Shown: one piece after another, positions 21,901-32,141 of the stretch | Numbering within the stretch: the stretch's first letter is position 1 | Layout: every line of letters starts with the position of its first letter | Source of the DNA: Rodentolepis nana | Lineage: Eukaryota > Platyhelminthes > Cestoda > Cyclophyllidea > Hymenolepididae | Reading direction: 5' to 3' | DNA: 64,000 nucleotides | NCBI GenBank assembly: GCA_900617975.1 | Contig: UZAE01012015.1 | Location: 45,167 to 109,166 of the forward strand | Translations under genes and position numbers: made by a program | The notes under the pieces: generated by a model | Databases searched by the model: none | What the model saw: only the letters and a program-made list of their open reading frames with translations | Told to the model about the DNA's origin: nothing

Positions 21901-24900
21901 TCGTGCTACACTACTTATATAAGTAGCCATCTTGATTAAATAAATAAATAATTAATTCATTTGGAAATATATTTCTTGGATACACACTGATGAATTAATC
22001 GACTTGAGAGGTTGTAGGATGCAGCAGACCAATCGGTGCGGCTTCAAGATATTGTTCTCACAACCAAGGTAAGCATTGAAAACTCCTTCAATACAATTTG
22101 GGGTTATAAGGGTGTTAATGTATGTAAACAGCAATTATGCTTCAAGGAAAGCACCAGTTCCCGTCTATTCAACAAAGTTAAAATGGTATTTTGAACCACG
22201 TTAGTACCTTTGCGGATGATTTGTCGAGAATTCTCGGTGTTTATGGCTCTTATTTCTAACTCGATTCGACGGTAGCAGAGTGATTAACTAATAAATTAAC
22301 GATAATGTTGTCGATGATCATTTTTGAGCAACCTGTAATGCAGGTCAATGTTGTCTTTGAAGATGAGGTTTCCAGTTTCCCGAAATAGATGATTGTTGAT
22401 TGAAGTCTCTGTATCCGAACTTGAAGTCACTCTTTGAGTATGTTACGGATATTTCACATAGCGAGTCTGCAAATACGGTGATTTATATTTTTACCTTGTT
22501 AGAGTTTGGCTTATCGCCAGCGTGCCGGGCCGACACAAAGGCAATAGAATGAACTTATTTGGCCACCTCAAACTTGCCTCCGTAAGTCGAACATAATTTA
22601 ATATCTGAAATGCTCCCTTTGTCTATTTGACGTGTCGTTGCCTGGCGCCTATTGGTATTTACGAGCTTTATTGCACAATTTCGTTTTACGCAATAATTGA
22701 TGTTCACTATTTCTTTAAAATTACTAATTGTATTTAGCATTCGTATTCATCAAACTATATCACGTGATAGTAACAAAGTGCTAATTTAGCTCCTTTAAAT
22801 TGCTGTTTTAGTAGAGTAACTAAACTACATCAGAAAGAGAACGAAAGCACATCCTATTGATTAGAATTAACTACTGCAGTTGGCGTCCACATCATTGAAT
22901 GCTGTGATGTGCACAACGCTGTTATGGATGAACAAAGAAATCTCGTGTTTACTCAGTCAGACTCGAAGGTGCGCAGTGCTACTTGTCGCTTTGGTAGCAA
23001 ATGGGGCTGTAAGCTCGGAGACCTCTCAGCCAGTCGCAATCAATCAATACTCCTTGCATGGTTTAGCAAGTCCTTTATTATATTTTAAGGACTAACTTCA
23101 ATGTCTGTGAAAACATAGTACAATTTATCACACGGGATGCAAGTGCGGGGTGAGTGTAGAGAACTCTGCACCAGCCACTAATCAGTGGTCCCTGAATTGT
23201 TTAACAGACCCTTTTTGGTATTTAATGGTTAAGCTCCATGTCAGGGACAGCCCAAATGAACGTATTCCGCGTCGTACATCCGTTGCGGTAGCTTGGTCAA
23301 TCCTGGGAACCATTCCAAACTAGGAGATCTTGCCATAGAGATTGCCAAGCAAAAGTCAAGGCTTATTAAGGTAGAAATCCGCTACAATGTGAATCGATAA
23401 GGATAAGTCTCGTGAACTTTGCCTTGCCTGGTGTTTAAGTTGTCCAACTTAACCTTTAATTCGGCAGAATTAGTTTTTTCTCTGATGTGTAACGAAATAG
23501 TAAAGTCTTTTAACATGAGGACGCCTTGTTTACCCAATTCTAGCCAAGTTAGTTTCCAATCAGTACTAAGATGTTCTGACTGAGGATAAGAAATAATCAA
23601 AATCTTACCGCTTTTATTGATGCATTTATCTACTGAACCCTTCTTGGAACAAAAACGCCTACGAAAAAATGGCTAGTCTGGATTCAGGTGAAAGCGCTGG
23701 CTTGAGAGTGAAAGAATTGTTACCATCATTATCTAGATTTTCTGCCGTTAAATCCCCCCCCCTCTCTTTACGATATTAATTATTTTTAATAATTAGAAGT
23801 TATTTCAACGAATCAGAGGTGAATGAAATTAGTTGATTTGGAATAGCCATCCACAACACAATGTGGAAAGTGCTGTCATGTATCAGGAAGTAAAAGTAAG
23901 AGTGCTCTGTCATGGGAAAGGATAGTAGATTGAAGAGCAAAGAAGGCTCATCGCTTGAAGTACAGACTTTGCTGAAGTCACTAAACTGGGATGTTGTTAA
24001 ATCGTGAGGGTAGGCCATTGAACTTGAGGCCATGCATTTACGAGCTAAATGTATTTTGCTTTATTTGTAGGTATTAGAGAAGATTGAAGTTGATCGTACC
24101 TGGCCCATTGTCGGTCAGTTTTCGTCCATTGGTAGTTTAGGTGGTCAGCCGACACAATGGCTTACAACGGAATGGTCGAGTAGCTTGGCTGGCCGTGGTG
24201 CTCGAGGCATTCGTCTGGTAAGTTTTCATTTTTAGGTCGCACGGTAATTATTTATTTATTTCAAATGGCAGGCGTTATGATAGGTATCATTAGCCCTTTA
24301 GTTGACTTCGTGCTTAACAGAAAGAGGAACACCAAAAAGGCAAAAAGTCGAGAGGGGGGACAGAATAATGATTCACAGACGTAAAAGAGACAGACAGACA
24401 CAAAGGTAGAAAAAGGGTGAGTACTGTGGAAGTGGTCGAATATAACATACAGTGGGGTCATGGTAATTTGAAGTCAGAAGTCAACTGCCGGTCAATAGAC
24501 ATTTTTGCCGTATGAGTATACGTTGCCCAGGGTGCACCACGTGGAGGTAAGCCTATCGCACACCCCGCACGGTAATTATCAGATGGCTTATTTGATCGTA
24601 AAGAAAACTATTGTTTAGTTAGCTTTAATCGACCTAAGCTGGCAAGGAAGTATAGAGGTAGGTAGGTAGGGGGGGGGTCGGGGGTCGGGGGAACAGAACT
24701 TTCATTTAATGCATTTAATGCGCATTTAAAGTATCTGAACTTGTCGGGGTTGGCTTTATGCATGAAGAAGACTAATCGACGATTCACTGTTTTACTCTGA
24801 ATTAATAACTCCCTAGCAAAATAGCAGAATAGAGCTCAAATTCTGCCTTTATTGTCCAGAATTAGGCAGATTCGTTGGTCATTTCTCTTCTTAGTGGGGC

Positions 24901-27900
24901 ACAGACTGGTATTAAATCTATGACCTTCATATTCATGAGTGAGTAATATTTAATTAAAATTCGTAAGCGTTCGTCTAAAATTTTTTAAATCACAAGCGAC
25001 TCAATCTTAGAACATATTGCTTACTTTATTTTAAAAAATCTTAACAATATTCGCTTTGATTTTGCCAGTTGTACTTGCAATAATTTCTCACCGTATTTCT
25101 TCTTATTCAACTGGCACTCAATTCCACAAAGTGCTGCCAACTTGTCTGTCCAATGAGTGTGGACAGAACTTATTAAGCGGTGATACCACGGGCGGTTTGA
25201 TAAGCCATCATTAGGTATTTCGATGCCCATAGAACATTCAACTTGGCGTGGCGAAAATTTAGCTTCTCCATCACTGACTACATAATCCCCCCCCCTCTCC
25301 AACCTTTGCCAATAGTTGGCGTTAAAAGCGCCTTCCACGATAGGAATTCTTTGTAATTATATTATTATTAGTACCATGCTGTGGCCTATATTACCTTTGC
25401 GGATAAGTTCCGTCTCATGAGAATTTCAAATCACCCTAAAGGCCAATATTGGATAATGCCAACTGTTAAAAATCTGGGGAAAATCAGGACTTTGCTTTTT
25501 ATTGTTTGGTATTTGATTCTGAGAGCTTGGAGTCTGCTGTATTCTCGATAATATGCATTTCTATTGCACAAAATGGTCTATCAGGCTCTTTGTTCGTTAG
25601 TGCAAAGTTTCGTCATCTTCAACTTGTTTGAAGTGTTTAGGATTAAATAATAGATGATTCACAACTATTTGGGTGTTAATTTAGGGTTAAGGGTGGGGAT
25701 GGGGTGGAACCAATAAGAAATCGCGCGTTTTAAGAGTAAATTTGAAATGCTTTTTATCTCCTAATTGTGTTTAAGATACTGAATTAAATTAAGCAAACCC
25801 TCTATGCAGCTCTGATTCCCCCCCCCCACTTCTCCCCCTCCCTAGGCTTTAATGTTGAAATATCAAACGAAATCATAAAAGTGCCCGAGGTCCTTATTCC
25901 ACTGATTGCTAATCTCAGTAAAAGCATAACAATTACAATTTCGTTAAGTTTTTATGTGGTGAATTCAGTTGAAACGAAAATTAAGTATCTAATAGTAAAA
26001 GAGTGAATTAGTTTTGATATGTTTTAATACGTGAGCTAAGGCAGTGAATATTAATTGCACATTTCGGTTTCAAATAATGGTGGCCGTAAGAAAGTGCTTT
26101 TGCCTGTTTTATCTGTTATCGTGGTTTGCTCATACACCTTTTTATCTTCTGCGCTTAGTTGTGTACTCGACTTGTCTCCTCGTTCTTCAAGCCGTTTATT
26201 GATTTACTTTGGCACTTGGGTTCCACTGCACTACCGAATTTCACTTTTAGCTAACTGATTACTGTTACCCTCATTTCTGACCTCTTCTAAAACATTTCAT
26301 GCTCAATTCCACATTATTCATGCGATAACTGTGCTTGTGAAGTTGGAGAGTTCGGTTAATTTGCCGTTATCTCTAATCGAATAGTTCGCTCGCAATGCTA
26401 TTGGTTGTCTTCTGTTGTTTTTCGCTATTGTATGGCATGCCATTCCCTAACATTTAGTCCAATCTGTAGTTCAAACGCAGATAAACGTAGATAGAGTGTA
26501 CCATGCTTTCAGAAGAGAAGTAAATAATGCTTTTAGATGAAGACATATTTTGTGGCATTAGCGGAGAATAACGAAAGGCACTGGGAAAATATCTTCACGA
26601 TTCAAGCGAATTGTGTAACAAAAGAAGCAAATTGGAGGGTGGAATAGTAATGCGCAGTAAATTTCAATTGAAGCTACTGCTCAACAAGTTCTGAACTTTG
26701 CTAAGACGTCTGAAGAGCCATTCCATAGACCTGGAACTTGAGAATATTAGGTCATGGTGTAAAATATGCAAAACTGGACAACCTCATCCACGGGAAAATC
26801 AAATAAACCACTAATCTCTTGATGCCCCAAACTTTACACTCTCCTTCCATTCGACTCCTCTTCAAGTTCACTCCGCACTTTGACGACTTTCGATGATTGA
26901 TAACAACTATTCTAAGTCGCCTTTTTATGAGTAAATATAAGAGCCCAATATCTGTGGCCAAAGTAAAGTTACTTATTGAGGAGGCTTAAATTTCTAAATC
27001 ACTGGATTTGATCATTATAGTTAGAGGGATTCAAATTGAAATGACATTAACTTTCGATTGCACATTTAAGTAAAAGTCAGGCAGTTAAATTTTACCAATG
27101 GAGATTAAGACTACTAGATGATCGAATCAGTATTTTATTTTGCATATAAGCATATTTAGGCGGTAAATGCGCTTATTAATAATAAATTAGGAACAGTTAA
27201 AGAAGTTTTAGTAGCCAAGGACTTGGGTAGGAGGAAGGTATTCCGTTTATGTTCTTTTGAAGAACTGCAGTTGGACTTCTACATTAGCAAGTGTGTGTCA
27301 TAATGAATAGCGATCCTAAAATATGCGAATTCACGAACATGCCATTCACCAGCTGTGCAACTAGCGCGAGTTGCGCATTTGTCGTTTTCCCAAAATTAGC
27401 TTGAACATTTTGGGATATGGGTTTGCTTACAATTGCAATGTGTAATTACCCTTCAGATATACCCATCAGTGAAGACGGTTCGTGAAAGTCTTGAAGGCTA
27501 TGGGGCAGGTGAATGTCTTCCCTATTGCTCTAATATAGCCACACGTCAACCCTGGTTGCGTTACTTTCTTCATGACTGGGTTGGATGCAATCCTGGCGTT
27601 TCAAGAGCCATTCCACACATCAAAAGCTACTGTCGGTGTTCGCCTGATGGTAAAAGCGTGGCTTGGTTCCTTCTTTCAAGGTACGTAATCTTTATTCTAG
27701 TAGCCCCGTTGTGAAATCAATATACTGCGTCTAAAATGGAATAATGGGGCTCCCGAAGTCTCATTATAATTTAAAAACCTGATATGAGGAAGGCTTTATC
27801 AATGCGCGTAATTTTTGTTTTTCTGCTGCAAACTGGCTACTAATATCGCAAGAAGAGTTTAAATTTTGAATCAAATCAATGCTCTTTTATTGGAAAAGCT

Positions 27901-30900
27901 AGCTGATTAAGTGCATGAAGCGAATTACTGCTAGACTAATTAGTAACTTCGTCATTCACCGCTGCAGCATTTGCAATTATTCGGTTCTGGTTGGAAAGCC
28001 TGGTTCACGGAGCATGAGACATTGCGAAGCTAATATACTGAAGTATACTCGATGCTCCTTCCTGTTCTGGGAGAGATTATATTGGGAAGATGGCCACTTC
28101 CTCTTCCCTTTCTATTCCTTAATGCTCATTGGTATATCGATCGTTCTTCAAAAGTTCTACAGATCTCCATGAATGAAAGCTGATCACTAAAATGCCTATT
28201 TTTACAAAGACAGTTCACATTGACAGTCTGAATGACAGTACAATGCCTGTTGTACTTTTGAATTCCACTTTCCGAAGGGGTAGGAATGCTTAAAGGGATA
28301 ACAATGTGAATAAAGTTAGTGACATTTTACATAACTGATATGAAAAACTACTTAATATCGATTAACTAATTTTGGTAATATGGCTAATAAAAGGCATCTT
28401 AAAGTGCCATTTTTCGAATGGCATTCACAGAGTTGTTAAGTTTTACCTCTCACTGGTTGTTATTATAGTTTGCAAGTAATAAATAATATTGCATTATTAA
28501 TTTCGGCGCTCCGTAGGTAGAACAAGATTATTGATTGCCAAAAGATGTCAATTATGAAATTCAAGTAGTCGAATTGCATGGAAATCACGTGTAAACAAAA
28601 ATAATAATTAAGAGCTGAAATGATTTTAGAACTCTGAAAAACGCGAAAGATTACTATAGTGGGGGGTGATAAGAAATCGCGCATTTTAGGAGCAAATTTA
28701 ACGTGCTATTTCTCGTAAATTTTTCCTATTAGACTGAATAAGGTAAGTTGCTTCTTCATTAGCAACTCTTTCCTGTTGGTTTTGCGGTTTTTGGATCCAA
28801 TTTTGAGATGAATTTGTTCTGTTTTTTTTGGAATAAAAAACCCGTTCGCGTTTCACAGCAATTCACGACGTTTGGACCCCCCCCCCCCCCCCCGCCCTTT
28901 TAAACAATCCCTCACATTTCATATTTTGATTCCCTCGTTCATGAATGTGCTTGAGTCTGCTCACTTCAAGCTTTACCGAACTGATGCTATTTCCACTTTC
29001 CTGGTTGTGCGCTCGTTGGCATTATAAGAAGACCCACTAACTTGTTTTCTAATATCCTTGAAACAATGTTCATTCATGAAACTATGAAAGTTTGTATTCC
29101 TTTTTAGCGCTAATCTATCAAAGGCAGCTTGGGGCTGTTACCAAGTAAATAAAAGCCAATTAATGATACGGTCTTACGAACTCGGTGTTCTCTTTACTCC
29201 GGAAACCAATGAAAATACGGTTGGTCAGCGTTTCTAACTCCTCATTATCGTTCCTCTGATTTTTGCGAAAAAAAGCGTTTGAATAGTTTTTTTTGTCGGA
29301 GGATTAGTAATATATTAGTAAGCCATTGATTTGAATTTAGGTTCGAGTGTCATCAAGTGTGTGTGTGTGTATGTGTGTTTGGCTGTCTATGCCGATATTA
29401 AGCGAATAGTATAAGATTTTCTAAGTCTTAATTTTGGGTACAACTAAATTTCGCTTAATTCCACTGTTAGGAGTAAATGAGTAGTTGATTAAATGTACTA
29501 CTTTTGGAGTCATTTTTAAACCTATCCGAACCAGTTTAAACAGCTCATTCTTTTTAGCTCCATAAGTCAATGACTCTCAACGATTTTCCGGTTCCTTACA
29601 AACTTCCACCAGTACCTTATGGCGAGGAAGGTGAGTTGATTTTACTCCCTATCATTGTTTGCGTTGTCAATGGGCTGAGAGTATGAAATTTATTATTGGG
29701 CAGGGTTCATTAAAATGTGATTTTAGCGTTCCCAGCCAATGAATTTGTAGGAAGTGAAGTTTTATGATTTTGGCCATGAGATCAGGGCTATTACTACCTT
29801 TTGTCATTAAATTATTATAGGTTTAAGAGTGTGTCATCTGGTGTAAAAGTAGACCAGACGCCTATTTTGATGAGCGAAGTCTGTACTCTTAGGGCCACTC
29901 CCATCATAAGACCTTTTAAAATTATTTGACAGCCAAAGACCATTTATTTACAGAATTAGCTACGTTGAAACGATTAGATATTAGTATCATTTCATTATTT
30001 AGAGTATCAAAACTTTTAGCTGAACAAAACCCAGATTATTCCTAATTACATTACTCAAATCATTGAATAAGTGATAAGTTGTATAACTCGTATGCATATT
30101 ATAGTATCTGTCCTAATTGACATGATTTTTTGAGATCTAAAAGACGGACTTCTGTCTGAATTGAAATCCAAAAAATGCCTTATTATTATGGTGCTAAATA
30201 ATCATATGAAATGGAAATTTAACTAAACGAAATAGCGTAGATCTTGAGTTCATTTACTTGTCCTTGCAAGTGACTGACACTCACCTTGATCTTTGAAATC
30301 ATGTTCCTTCTACAAACACACCTTCTTTTACTATAACGCTAGTAAGGAAAATAAGTCTTGTAGAATGTGGAAAAGTGTTATTGGTGCTTGTTTCACCTAG
30401 TCATCTTCAAAATCATGCTCAAAACAAAAGAAATCCTCTCAAGTTACTCAAGCCTAAAAATAGTGAAGGATGAAATTGAACATTTTTAAAAATTTGGCTT
30501 TGATCACATTCCCCATGATAGTACCCTGTTTCTTTCGTTTACGAAACCCCGTAATGCCATCATGGTTTCATGACTCAACTCTCTATCTGTCAAGTCTAAA
30601 CAAGATTACCGATTCTCCATTTCCTCCTAGACTTCTTCCGTTTCATTTACTTGTCAACTTGTACTTATACCTCTTGCCCTTTCTCAACTGTCTCATGGAA
30701 TTTCTTTTTATGTAAACTCATACACAGATGCTTGCTGTTTATCTCTCCATCTCACTCTCTCCTTTTCCTACTCTAGGCGTTTTTCCCCACAAAATATTGA
30801 CTTTCGAAACTCTTTGTTCTGCATTTCAGTAGGATTATTTGTCTCTCGTGTTAGTTTTAGCTCCTGCAATTTGGTAAATTTTAAACTAATGACCTTCTAT

Positions 30901-31823
30901 TCTGCCACAAACTCTCGCCGATTTGGACTGTTAATGGAACAACTAAAACTTCTCCTCACGAAGTCTTGTTTTGAAATCTTTATTAGTTCTTTTTAAAATA
31001 GTTTTTTTTGTTGATACAACTCTTGAATACACTTAACTAAATAAATCGTCAGCTGTGTTAATTTCTGAATTCTTTGCCATCTGATCACCTCAACAAGAAA
31101 GTTTAGAATTTTGCTAAGAGATTGACTTTAATTAGATGCTTCCTTTATCAAACTTGGTCTATATCTATGTGTAACGCGTAGAAAGTGCTATTTTAGATTT
31201 GAATTGCATTTAAGATAAATTTAGTCTTTTATTGTAGACATATCTCTGAATAGTTGAATGAAAGAATCCTATTACTTCTTAAATAACTTGCTTTTAAAAG
31301 TTTTCTCTGCTTATCTCTTAGAAATAATTATATTTTCAAATGTATATTATCGATGCGTCATGTTCCTCGACGCGTTATCCTTCAGTTTCACACTATTACG
31401 ATTTGGTTTTTCAAACAAGCAGTCATTTCTTTACAGCTGTATCTCACATCACAGATTTAAAATTGTCTGTACCTAATCATTTATCGATATAAGTGGCCCT
31501 AGTGGAAATCTTGGTTCCGACGGCTTGTTCAGACTTTCGAGATGTTGGAATCAGGAGGCCAACTTTCCGTTTAATCACTCAGGGTGAATTTTCAGAAAAC
31601 CCTTGTATACTTCCACATATTTCGTAGTTAGTACTTCAGAACCTCATATTTGGGTGACAGGCACGATACTTCTGTTTTCACTTTTGTCGGATATCAGCCC
31701 TGAATCGGAGTAGAGGATTCAGCTAAAGAGCTCTTCATTTTTCCCATTATAGATGAACCCTGGATTTATGATAATTGTTATGAGGAACCTGATTCCCATG
31801 GTAATACACGGAGCTTCGGGTAA
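15939..31823 (+). CDS. TDP1: tyrosyl-DNA phosphodiesterase 1 with N-terminal PBZ zinc finger, 505 aa
   Basis: TDP1 removes topoisomerase I peptides and other blocks from DNA 3' ends in the nucleus. Exons: 15939-15979, 16015-16274, 16941-16984, 17055-17110, 17178-17274, 17349-17383, 17448-17540, 19885-20034, 20411-20525, 24071-24217, 27457-27680, 29108-29219, 29558-29630, 31753-31823. Together they give 1,518 nt with matching phases. Residues 36-55 form C-x5-C-x6-H-x5-H with CYRINPDH, a PAR-binding zinc finger. The TDP domain starts near 101 ([16 protein letters not shown]). HKN triad 1 is H177, K179, N197 (GTHHTKMM; HTAN). HKN triad 2 is H400, K402, N423 ([17 protein letters not shown]). The spacings (20 and 23) equal those of human TDP1. 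Oddities: intron 7 is GC-AG; exon 9 is divergent and the least certain; intron 12 has a weak donor (GTTGGT), and read-through would stop after five more codons; the C-terminus ends HGNTRSFG without the tryptophan usual there. An alternative start at 15983 would read into the second exon without intron 1. Confidence 0.95.
15980..16014 (+). other. TDP1 intron 1, only 35 nt
   Basis: GTAATG to CTACTATTTCAG, 35 nt. Removing it joins [13 protein letters not shown] in frame to the PBZ exon. Without splicing, the upstream ATG frame hits TAA at once, but an ATG inside the intron (15983) is open into the same exon. The very short size fits a genome with a class of mini-introns. Confidence 0.6.
16275..16940 (+). 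other. TDP1 intron 2 (666 nt)
   Basis: The donor is GTGAGT and the acceptor is TTTTTGCAG. I see no gene, repeat or mobile element in it. Confidence 0.8.
18247..19530 (+). mobile_element. Tc1/mariner family transposon, full length, 1,284 bp
   Basis: The element is flanked by TA on both sides (18245-18246 and 19531-19532), the mariner target duplication. The terminal inverted repeats are about 30 bp. Their core GGCAACTAAGTCATTGCC is identical at both ends, while the outermost bases differ (TTGGGTGG against TTATGTAG). Length and structure are typical of mariner. It sits in TDP1 intron 7 in the same orientation as the gene. The TIR differences and two frameshifts show it is inactive. Confidence 0.96.
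18428..19456 (+). pseudogene. mariner transposase, broken by two frameshifts
   Basis: The start is ATG at 18428 and the stop is after NGQYLIE at 19456. The span of 343 codons matches the usual mariner length of about 345 aa. The N-terminal helix-turn-helix region is intact ([27 protein letters not shown]). The frame shifts once at about 18.73-18.75 kb and returns at about 18.98 kb, so the middle ([17 protein letters not shown]) lies in another frame. The catalytic residues are D in TGDEKW, D in HHDNARPH and D in [10 protein letters not shown]. There are 34 residues between the second and third, which is the D,D34D signature of true mariners. It cannot make a full protein as it stands. Confidence 0.95.
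20411..20525 (+). other. TDP1 exon 9, divergent linker exon
   Basis: Predicted from phase and position. It is the only segment found between exons 8 and 10 that is open, starts after an AG (GTTGACTAG), enters in phase 2 and leaves in phase 0. It reads [16 protein letters not shown] and then FRHILAR. Human TDP1 has VYLIGSTPGRF and then a Lys/Leu-rich helix here. The PG is kept but the GS before it is not. The donor GTGTAA is weak. Confidence 0.6.
20526..24070 (+). other. TDP1 intron 9 (3,545 nt)
   Basis: A long intron, partly GC-richer at 22.85-23.35 kb, where a degenerate two-unit repeat lies. A match to the E2F consensus is at 21776-21785. No gene or complete mobile element is visible. Confidence 0.6.
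23000..23250. repeat. degenerate two-unit repeat, period about 140 bp
   Basis: The segment around 23003-23110 resembles the segment around 23145-23250. The first reads GGTTTAGCAAGTCCTTT then TTTTAAGGACTAAC then TTCAATGTCTG. The second reads TTGTTTAACAGACCCTTT then TTTAATGGTTAAGC then TCCATGTCAGGG. The units are perhaps 65-70% alike by eye. This may be the remnant of a repeat I cannot name. Confidence 0.4.
24239..24579 (-). mobile_element. SINE-like element, copy 1, with 13-bp target duplications
   Basis: The element body is 24252-24566. It is flanked by a perfect 13-bp direct repeat GCACGGTAATTAT (24239-24251 and 24567-24579). Read on the minus strand it starts GGGGTGTGCGATAGG and ends in an AAATAAATA tail, as expected of a retroposed, non-coding element. 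It lies in TDP1 intron 10, antisense to the gene. I see no clear RNA polymerase III A and B boxes, so tRNA origin is not shown. Confidence 0.85.
24657..24691 (+). other. potential G-quadruplex tract
   Basis: Three GGTA repeats run into GGGGGGGGG, TC, GGGGG, TC, GGGGG on the coding strand. It has enough G runs for a quadruplex in either DNA or the intronic RNA. Confidence 0.6.
25021..25355 (-). other. antisense ORF inside TDP1 intron 10
   Basis: The frame is open for about 110 codons with a GTG but no ATG at its head. It ends at 25021. The residue mix is protein-like ([37 protein letters not shown]). I do not recognise it. A 9-base G run falls inside it, which argues against a constrained gene. 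It could be a fragment of an old retroelement or retrocopy, or chance. Confidence 0.2.
25695..25790 (+). repeat. unclassified dispersed repeat, copy 1
   Basis: It shares ATAAGAAATCGCGC, then TTTTA, AG, AAATTT, GCT and an ACTGAAT motif in the same order with 28665-28745, about 75-80% alike by eye over about 80 bp. Both follow a G-rich stretch and precede a poly-C run by 30-140 bp. Confidence 0.55.
28665..28745 (+). repeat. unclassified dispersed repeat, copy 2
   Basis: Partner of the copy at 25695-25790. The match begins at GATAAGAAATCGCGCATTTT and continues through GACTGAATAAGGTAAG. It is followed by a 17-base C run at 28877-28893. Confidence 0.55.
28877..28893. repeat. poly-C tract of 17
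   Basis: The longest single-base G/C run in the window, inside TDP1 intron 11. Confidence 0.9.
29357..29378. repeat. (GT)n microsatellite
   Basis: A GT repeat broken by one A, inside TDP1 intron 12. Confidence 0.85.
29631..31752 (+). other. TDP1 intron 13 (2,122 nt)
   Basis: Strongly pyrimidine-rich on the + strand, especially 30.3-30.9 kb. No gene or mobile element recognised. The acceptor is CCATTATAG, which joins G to AT to give DEPWIYDN. Confidence 0.75.
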
Positions 31824-31849
31824 CTTTCTGCCGTTTCTTTGACGAAATT

Positions 31850-31855
31850 AATAAA
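31850..31855 (+). terminator. TDP1 poly(A) signal AATAAA
   Basis: A canonical signal only 27 bp after the TDP1 stop codon, so the 3' UTR is very short. Confidence 0.75.
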
Positions 31856-31856
31856 T

Positions 31857-32141
31857 TCAAAACTTTTCAACATCTATATTTTCATGATTTTGTTTTATTG
31901 GGTATTTTTGAAATGCTTGAGCTATAGCAAGATTTGCTACGGGGAAATTGTTGATAGGATCAACTAAGTACTGATGGGTTGCATAATAAATAAAATAATA
32001 GATATAGCATGTCCATCTACTCACCTTAATCAACTCTGTGAACGTGAACTTATTAGATTTAATTTTGATGTCCCTGGAGGGTGTGACAATTAGATTCCTT
32101 GAAGCTGCAGACTTCCATTGAGCTGTCAACCTTCTCAAACC
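31857..32141 (-). other. possible convergent coding exon(s), tail to tail with TDP1
   Basis: On the minus strand, 32141-32025 is open in one frame (RRLTAQWKSAASRNLIV, then FTFTELIK). It starts after GATCCCAG and ends at a perfect donor GTGAGT. A 61-nt candidate intron ends TACTTAG at 31964. Spliced, the frame stops after 8 codons; unspliced, it stays open to 31857 (VDPINNFPVANLAIAQAF). There is no ATG. No family is recognised and no upstream exon was found. It may be the 3' end of an unknown gene or chance. Confidence 0.2.

Larger units (their letters stand above)
24218..27456 (+). other. TDP1 intron 10 (3,239 nt)
   Basis: It contains SINE copy 1, a strong G-rich tract, an antisense ORF and one copy of an unclassified repeat. 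The donor is GTAAGT and the acceptor is CCCTTCAG. The remainder (about 25.9-27.4 kb) shows nothing I can name. Confidence 0.75.
27681..29107 (+). other. TDP1 intron 11 (1,427 nt)
   Basis: It contains the second copy of the unclassified repeat and a run of 17 C. No gene is seen. The donor is GTACGT and the acceptor is CCTTTTTAG. Confidence 0.75.
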
